DNA of 64,000 nt, from the NCBI RefSeq assembly GCF_003112775.1, contig NZ_BFCH01000011.1, positions 62,083 to 126,082 of the forward strand. Direction: 5' to 3'. The position numbers and the translations under genes were made by a program. A model generated the notes under the pieces. It did not search any database and was not told the origin of the DNA. It was given only the letters and a program-made list of their open reading frames with translations. Source of the stretch: Mycobacterium montefiorense. Lineage in GTDB: Bacteria > Actinomycetota > Actinomycetes > Mycobacteriales > Mycobacteriaceae. This document shows, piece by piece, positions 59,984 through 64,000 of this stretch; position 1 is the first letter of the stretch; each line of letters begins with the position of its first letter.

Positions 59984-61017
59984 GGCATCGGGCGGCTTGT
60001 GGTGAACGGTCGTGCGCCGCCGGTGTTGTTGACGGCCCCGTCGGGCACGTCGCCGGCCAGGGCATGCAGGATCGAGGTCGCTGCCCGGCGTTCGATCGCC
60101 AAGCGCACCGGGCCGACGGCGGATCCCAGGTGGGGAGTGAACAGCGTCTCGTCCAGCAGGTCGATCAAGTCTGGGTGCGGGTGTCCCGGCCGTTGCGGAC
60201 GTGAGACGTCCTCGAACTCGAACACGTCGGCAGCGTATCCACCCAAGTGGCCGGCGCGCAGCAAGTCCGCGACGGCGCGCTCGCACACCACCGAGCCTCG
60301 GCCGACGTTGACCAGCAACGCGCCGGGGCGCGTCGAGGCGAGGGCTTGGCGGTCGAGCAGGTGCGCGGTGCTGTTCAGCAGCGGGGCGCAGACGATGACG
60401 GCGTCGCAGGATGTCAGCAGCTCGGTCAGCGTCACCCGCTCGAGCCCGAGTGCGTCGGCGGTCTGGTGTGGCACGGGTTGGGGGTCGCTGTAGCGCAGGC
60501 GGGCATCGAACCCGCGCAGCAGCCGGGCAACGGCTTGACCGACGGCGCCGGCGCCGACGATGCCGATGCTGGCGCCGATCAGGGAGCGCCCGTAGAGCAC
60601 GGGACGCCAGCCCGGGAAGCCAGCGCGGACGCGGCGATCCCCGGCAATCACGTTGCGGGCCAAGCCGATTAGCAGTCCGACGGCGAGCTCGGCGGTGGGA
60701 CCGGTGAGGAGGTCCTCGACGCAAGTCAGCCAGATGCCCCGGGCGGTACACGCGTCGACGTCGATATTGTCGTAGCCCTTCAGCGCCGCTGCGATCACAC
60801 GCAGCCGTGGGCATGCGTCGAGGAACTGCGCGTCGATGCGATCGGGCATGAACACCATCAACGCGTCGGCGGTCGCGGTGCGCCGCTGTAGCTCTGAGGC
60901 GGAGAGGCTGCCCTCATTTTGGTTCGGTACCACGTCGCAGGTTCGGTCGAGCAGCTCGAGCACCGCTGGATGGACGCGATGGCTGAGCACGACGATCTGG
61001 CGTTGCTGCGCGCTCAT
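59980..61017 (-). CDS. ptxD: Phosphite dehydrogenase PtxD
   Basis: A 345-residue D-2-hydroxyacid-dehydrogenase-fold enzyme that oxidises phosphite to phosphate with NAD. It keeps the features that separate PtxD from other family members: M57 in FMPDRID, K80 in ALKGYDN, W137 and Y142 in GWRPVLYG. R240, E269, H296 (in FTPHLGSA), S299 and R305 are also present. These correspond to M53, K76, W134, Y139, R237, E266, H292, S295 and R301 of the Pseudomonas stutzeri enzyme. The NAD site is GAGAVG at 155-160. ATG 61017 overlaps the permease stop by 4 bp. Confidence 0.92.
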   Translation of the reverse strand: MSAQQRQIVVLSHRVHPAVLELLDRTCDVVPNQNEGSLSASELQRRTATADALMVFMPDRIDAQFLDACPRLRVIAAALKGYDNIDVDACTARGIWLTCVEDLLTGPTAELAVGLLIGLARNVIAGDRRVRAGFPGWRPVLYGRSLIGASIGIVGAGAVGQAVARLLRGFDARLRYSDPQPVPHQTADALGLERVTLTELLTSCDAVIVCAPLLNSTAHLLDRQALASTRPGALLVNVGRGSVVCERAVADLLRAGHLGGYAADVFEFEDVSRPQRPGHPHPDLIDLLDETLFTPHLGSAVGPVRLAIERRAATSILHALAGDVPDGAVNNTGGARPFTTSRPMP

Positions 61018-61847
61018 GCAAACCGCTTCCGTAGCAGGCCACCGAGGATGTCCACCACGGTGACAGTGGCGAGGATGACCAACAGGATGGCAACGACTTC
61101 GTGATATTGCAGGGTGCGCAGCGCGACGATCAACTGAAAGCCGATGCCGCCGGCGCCGACGACGCCGACCACGACCGAGGCGCGGAAGTTGTATTCCCAC
61201 CGATATATGGTCACGTCGGCCATCTGTGGCAGGACCTGAGGCAGCACCCCGTGCAGAATCACCTGAAGCGGCGTTGATCCGACCGCACGCGCTGCTTCGA
61301 TCGGGGCCGGATCGGCATGTTCGACGGCTTCAGCGAAAAACTTGCCGACCATACCGGCCGAGTGGATGCCGAGCGCGAGGGCCCCGGGTAGGGCACCGAA
61401 TCCGACCGCCGCGACGAACACGATCGCCATGATCAGCTCGGGCACCGACCGCAGGCCGTTGAGCACCATGCGCGCTGCCCAGTACACGCCCGGATGTGGA
61501 GCGGTGTTGCGAGCGCCCAGCAGGGCCAGCGGCGCCGACAGCAGGACCGTGATCGCGGTCGCGGTCACGCTCATCGACAGCGAGTCCCATAGGGGAAGCC
61601 ACCAGGAATTGAGCTCGGTGAAGTCGGGCGGCATGGAGTGGTCCAGCAGGTCGATGATGTCAGCCAGCCCGGCGGCCAGCCGCTGGGCGTCGAGTAGCCC
61701 GACAGCGTGGGCGCACACGACGATGAGGACCAAGACCGCGCCCACCTCCGCGCAGGCTCGGCACCAGCTGAGCCGAGCCGTGCGCGAGATGGACTTGAAC
61801 TGCGTCTCCCGTCGCTGCGCCCCGATGCGCGACGCGAGGATGCTCAT
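61014..61847 (-). CDS. ptxC: Phosphite/phosphonate ABC transporter permease (PtxC/PhnE)
   Basis: A 277-residue inner-membrane permease with about six helices. It matches the PhnE/PtxC pattern: LWDSLSMSVTATAITVLLSAPLA, NGLRSVPELIMAIVFVAA, and the ABC-coupling EAA-like loop EAARAVGSTPLQVILHGVLPQ. It pairs with the binding lipoprotein and ATPase encoded upstream. ATG 61847 overlaps the ptxB stop by 4 bp, and its stop overlaps ptxD by 4 bp. Confidence 0.92.
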   Translation of the reverse strand: MSILASRIGAQRRETQFKSISRTARLSWCRACAEVGAVLVLIVVCAHAVGLLDAQRLAAGLADIIDLLDHSMPPDFTELNSWWLPLWDSLSMSVTATAITVLLSAPLALLGARNTAPHPGVYWAARMVLNGLRSVPELIMAIVFVAAVGFGALPGALALGIHSAGMVGKFFAEAVEHADPAPIEAARAVGSTPLQVILHGVLPQVLPQMADVTIYRWEYNFRASVVVGVVGAGGIGFQLIVALRTLQYHEVVAILLVILATVTVVDILGGLLRKRFA

Positions 61848-62752
61848 TTGCTCAAGTCGGCAAGGTTGATACCGAGCAGCGGGGCTAGCTGACGCACGAC
61901 GTTGTAGTCCTGATCGGTAACCGGTGCAAATCCCGCTCCCTTGAACGGCTTAAGCACCGACTGGTCGTCGAGATCAAGGAATGCCGCGCGCACCTTGGCT
62001 TTGAATTCCGCAGGCAGGCTCGCCTGGATCGTCCACGGATAGTTCGGATAGGGCACCGACTCAGCGATCACCACCACTTTGTTCCGGTCGATCGTCCCGC
62101 TTTCGATCAGCCGCTCGTAGATGGGTTTGCTCAGCCCTCCGGCTTGGGCATTGCCGTTTTGCACCGCCAGGGCGACCGCGTCGTGGGCCCCTACGAACTG
62201 CTGCTGGTAATCACCGTGGTCAACCCGCAAGCCTGCCTTCGCAAGCATCGCTTTGGGGATCAGGTGGCTCGATGTGCTGGCAGGATCGCCCCAGGCGACC
62301 GTTTTGCCGGCTACATCGTGGAGGGTCTTGATGCCGGACGCCGGGTTGGCCACCAAGACCGACTGATAGGTGGGCGGCTGGCCCTTGACTTCCTGCAGAG
62401 CCGCAAAGGGCTCGATATCCGACTTCTGTTTGGCCAGAAGGTAAGACAGCGGTCCGAAGTAGGCGAACTCAAGTCGGTCGTGCGCCATCGCCTCGATCAT
62501 CGAGGAGTAATCGGTGGTGACGACCAACTCCACCTTCCGCCCCAGCTTGCCCTCAAGGTAGGTCTTGAGCTGCTGGTTCTTCTTCAACACCTCGCCGGCG
62601 TTCTCGTCGGGCAGCAGCGCCACCCGCAGGGTGTCCGGCACGGCGCCGCGGGCCGGGGTGGAACTCGAGCTGCATCCGGCCAGCGCCAGCACCAGGGTGA
62701 CGATCATCGCCAGGACGGCGACACAGTGGGTTCGGTTGAGCCACTTGGACAT
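61844..62752 (-). CDS. ptxB: Phosphite-binding lipoprotein (PtxB/PhnD family)
   Basis: A 302-residue substrate-binding protein. The signal peptide ends in ALAGC with lipidated Cys27. The PhnD/PtxB-type binding fold contains VTTDYSSMIEAMAHDRLEFAYFGPLSY, DPASTSSHLIP and ESVPYPNYPWTI. Tyr, Ser and Thr residues in these segments form the oxyanion pocket in relatives. With PtxD nearby the ligand is probably phosphite, though phosphonate or hypophosphite is possible. It starts 14 bp after the ATPase gene. Confidence 0.9.
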   Translation of the reverse strand: MSKWLNRTHCVAVLAMIVTLVLALAGCSSSSTPARGAVPDTLRVALLPDENAGEVLKKNQQLKTYLEGKLGRKVELVVTTDYSSMIEAMAHDRLEFAYFGPLSYLLAKQKSDIEPFAALQEVKGQPPTYQSVLVANPASGIKTLHDVAGKTVAWGDPASTSSHLIPKAMLAKAGLRVDHGDYQQQFVGAHDAVALAVQNGNAQAGGLSKPIYERLIESGTIDRNKVVVIAESVPYPNYPWTIQASLPAEFKAKVRAAFLDLDDQSVLKPFKGAGFAPVTDQDYNVVRQLAPLLGINLADLSK

Positions 62753-62766
62753 AGACGTTCCTTCAC

Positions 62767-63567
62767 TCAGTCGATGGTCGATATGTTGGGGGTGCTGATG
62801 GTTGGGGTGAGCGCGCCGGTCAGCCTTGGGTGGCTGGGCGCGCCTTCGTAGATCTGCTGCAGCACCCGGCCGGAGACGTCGGTGCTCGGGCCGTCGTAGA
62901 CGATCTGGCCATGGGCGAGTCCGATGATCCGGTCGGCGTGCTCGAGCGCGAGTTCAACCTGGTGCAGGCTGGCTACCAGCGTGATCCCGTTTTGAACGCA
63001 GACGCCGCGCAGTAGTGCCATCACCCGCTGGGCGGTGCCGGGGTCGAGGCTGGCCACGGGTTCGTCGGCAAGGATCAGACGGGGCTGCTGGGCGAGCGCG
63101 CGAGCGATGCCGACGCGCTGCTGTTCCCCGCCGCTGAGACTGCCCGCCCGCTCAAGGGCCTTGTCGAGCAGCTCAACTTGGGTGAGCGCGTCCATCGCAA
63201 TGCATTGGTCGGCGCGCGACGCCGGCAATAGTCCGCGGGCCAGGCCGTGGTAGCCCGTTCGGCCGAGCAGCACGTTGTGCAGGACCGTGCAGCGCGCGAT
63301 CAGGTGATGATGCTGAAAGACCATGCCCGTCCGGCGGCGGTGCTCACGCAGGGCTCGCCGCGAGTCGAGCGCGGGCAGCGAGTCAGCGCGCACGATGCCC
63401 GTCGTGGGCTGGACTAGCAGGTTCATACAGCGCAGCAGCGTGGACTTGCCCGCCCCCGATGGCCCGAGCAACACCGTCACCTGGCCGGGTTCGATCGACA
63501 AATAGGTGGGTGCCAGCGCTTGCACACCGCGGCCGTAAGTCTTGCTCACCGCGGCCAGTTCCAGCAC
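62767..63567 (-). CDS. ptxA: Phosphite/phosphonate ABC transporter ATPase (PtxA/PhnC)
   Basis: A 266-residue ABC ATPase. Walker [10 protein letters not shown] at residues 35-43, signature [15 protein letters not shown], Walker B LILADEP and switch His in LVASLHQ are intact. [20 protein letters not shown] is typical of PhnC-type subunits. It is the first gene of the operon. GTG 63567 follows AGGAG, and this ribosome site lies within the palindrome at 63575-63586. Confidence 0.92.
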   Translation of the reverse strand: MLELAAVSKTYGRGVQALAPTYLSIEPGQVTVLLGPSGAGKSTLLRCMNLLVQPTTGIVRADSLPALDSRRALREHRRRTGMVFQHHHLIARCTVLHNVLLGRTGYHGLARGLLPASRADQCIAMDALTQVELLDKALERAGSLSGGEQQRVGIARALAQQPRLILADEPVASLDPGTAQRVMALLRGVCVQNGITLVASLHQVELALEHADRIIGLAHGQIVYDGPSTDVSGRVLQQIYEGAPSHPRLTGALTPTISTPNISTID

Positions 63568-63574
63568 AGCTAAC

Positions 63575-63586
63575 TCCTATATAGGA
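63575..63586. promoter_or_regulatory. Phosphite operon operator 1
   Basis: TCCTATATAGGA is a perfect 12-bp palindrome covering the ptxA ribosome site. It matches 10 of 12 bases of a second copy at 63606-63617. Its geometry resembles the TGGTATAGACCA sites bound by PhnF of M. smegmatis. Confidence 0.5.
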
Positions 63587-63605
63587 CTAGATCAACTACT
63601 CGTAT

Positions 63606-63617
63606 TCCTATGGAGGA
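63606..63617. promoter_or_regulatory. Phosphite operon operator 2
   Basis: TCCTATGGAGGA, nested in the perfect inverted repeat ATTCCT-ATGG-AGGAAT (63604-63619). It is 31 bp centre to centre from operator 1, about three helical turns. Confidence 0.45.
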
Positions 63618-63629
63618 ATTGTGACGTCG

Positions 63630-63659
63630 GACGAAGGCCGCGGTGAACGAAAGATGAAG
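63630..63659 (-). promoter_or_regulatory. Candidate Pho box upstream of the phosphite operon
   Basis: On the minus strand CTTCATC and GTTCACC are 11 bp apart, and CTTCGTC follows after 12 bp. This resembles the direct-repeat boxes (GTTCACC units) bound by actinobacterial phosphate-response regulators. It is about 65-90 bp upstream of ptxA. Confidence 0.35.
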
Positions 63660-63711
63660 CCATACCGACCATCTGCTACCGAAATATGCAGGGGTGCAGC
63701 GCAATTAATTT

Positions 63712-64000
<289 letters not shown>

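Overview
This is high-GC actinobacterial DNA, almost certainly from a Mycobacterium. The gene order is that of the M. tuberculosis H37Rv segment Rv2198c to Rv2237. Genus-typical genes recognised here include mmpS3, ctaC/ctaF, ephD, dlaT, lipB/lipA, glnA1/glnE/glnA2, hip1 (caeA), panB, rnpB, the RNase HI-phosphatase fusion and ptkA/ptpA. The species cannot be fixed from sequence reading alone.

Layout. 1-7.8 kb: mmpS3 (cut by the left edge), the cytochrome c oxidase genes ctaF and ctaC, asnB, adoK, a membrane protein, an ErpA-type Fe-S carrier and glycerate kinase. 7.9-13.3 kb: a membrane protein, cobU-cobT-cobS, ilvE and gcvT. 13.3-17.8 kb: an adenylate cyclase, pepB and ephD. 18-24.5 kb: the lipoate block (dlaT, two NAD-binding proteins, lipB, lipA) and two membrane proteins. 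24.7-35.2 kb: nitrogen control, with glnA1 on the plus strand and glnA2-glnE on the minus strand. Between them is an accessory insert: a TetR regulator, an FAD oxidoreductase, a lipoprotein, a small protein, an LLM oxidoreductase and a thioesterase. 35.4-40.0 kb: a cupin/JmjC-type protein, a small secreted protein and two tandem Hip1-type serine proteases, plus a remnant of a third. 40.2-44.1 kb: panB, a hemophore-like protein, a Pro-rich exported peptide, a CYTH-CHAD protein and rnpB. 44.1-46.1 kb: a P450-ferredoxin-TetR cassette. 46.2-53.4 kb: the RNase HI-phosphatase fusion, a coiled-coil zinc-ribbon protein, a NIF3 protein, cobC, ptkA-ptpA, SURF1 and cobD. 53.5-64 kb: mostly accessory genes ending in a five-gene phosphite operon, then the start of a GMC oxidoreductase cut by the right edge.

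How the genes work together. Several late cobalamin functions (cobU, cobT, cobS, cobC, cobD, possibly the RNase HI-linked phosphatase) are scattered through the window. CtaC, CtaF and SURF1 serve the aa3 oxidase. LipB and LipA make the lipoyl cofactor carried by DlaT. GlnE adenylylates GlnA1 at the conserved tyrosine (Y406 here). GlnR-like boxes lie upstream of both glnA1 and glnA2.

The most notable item is at 59.2-63.6 kb: ATPase, binding lipoprotein, permease, a phosphite dehydrogenase (PtxD) with the known active-site residues, and a GntR/HutC regulator. They form one tightly coupled operon. Two matching 12-bp near-palindromes and a Pho-box-like repeat lie in front of it. It reads as a self-contained system for using reduced phosphorus. 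Next to it are an EXPERA/emopamil-binding membrane protein and a decayed PknF-like kinase.
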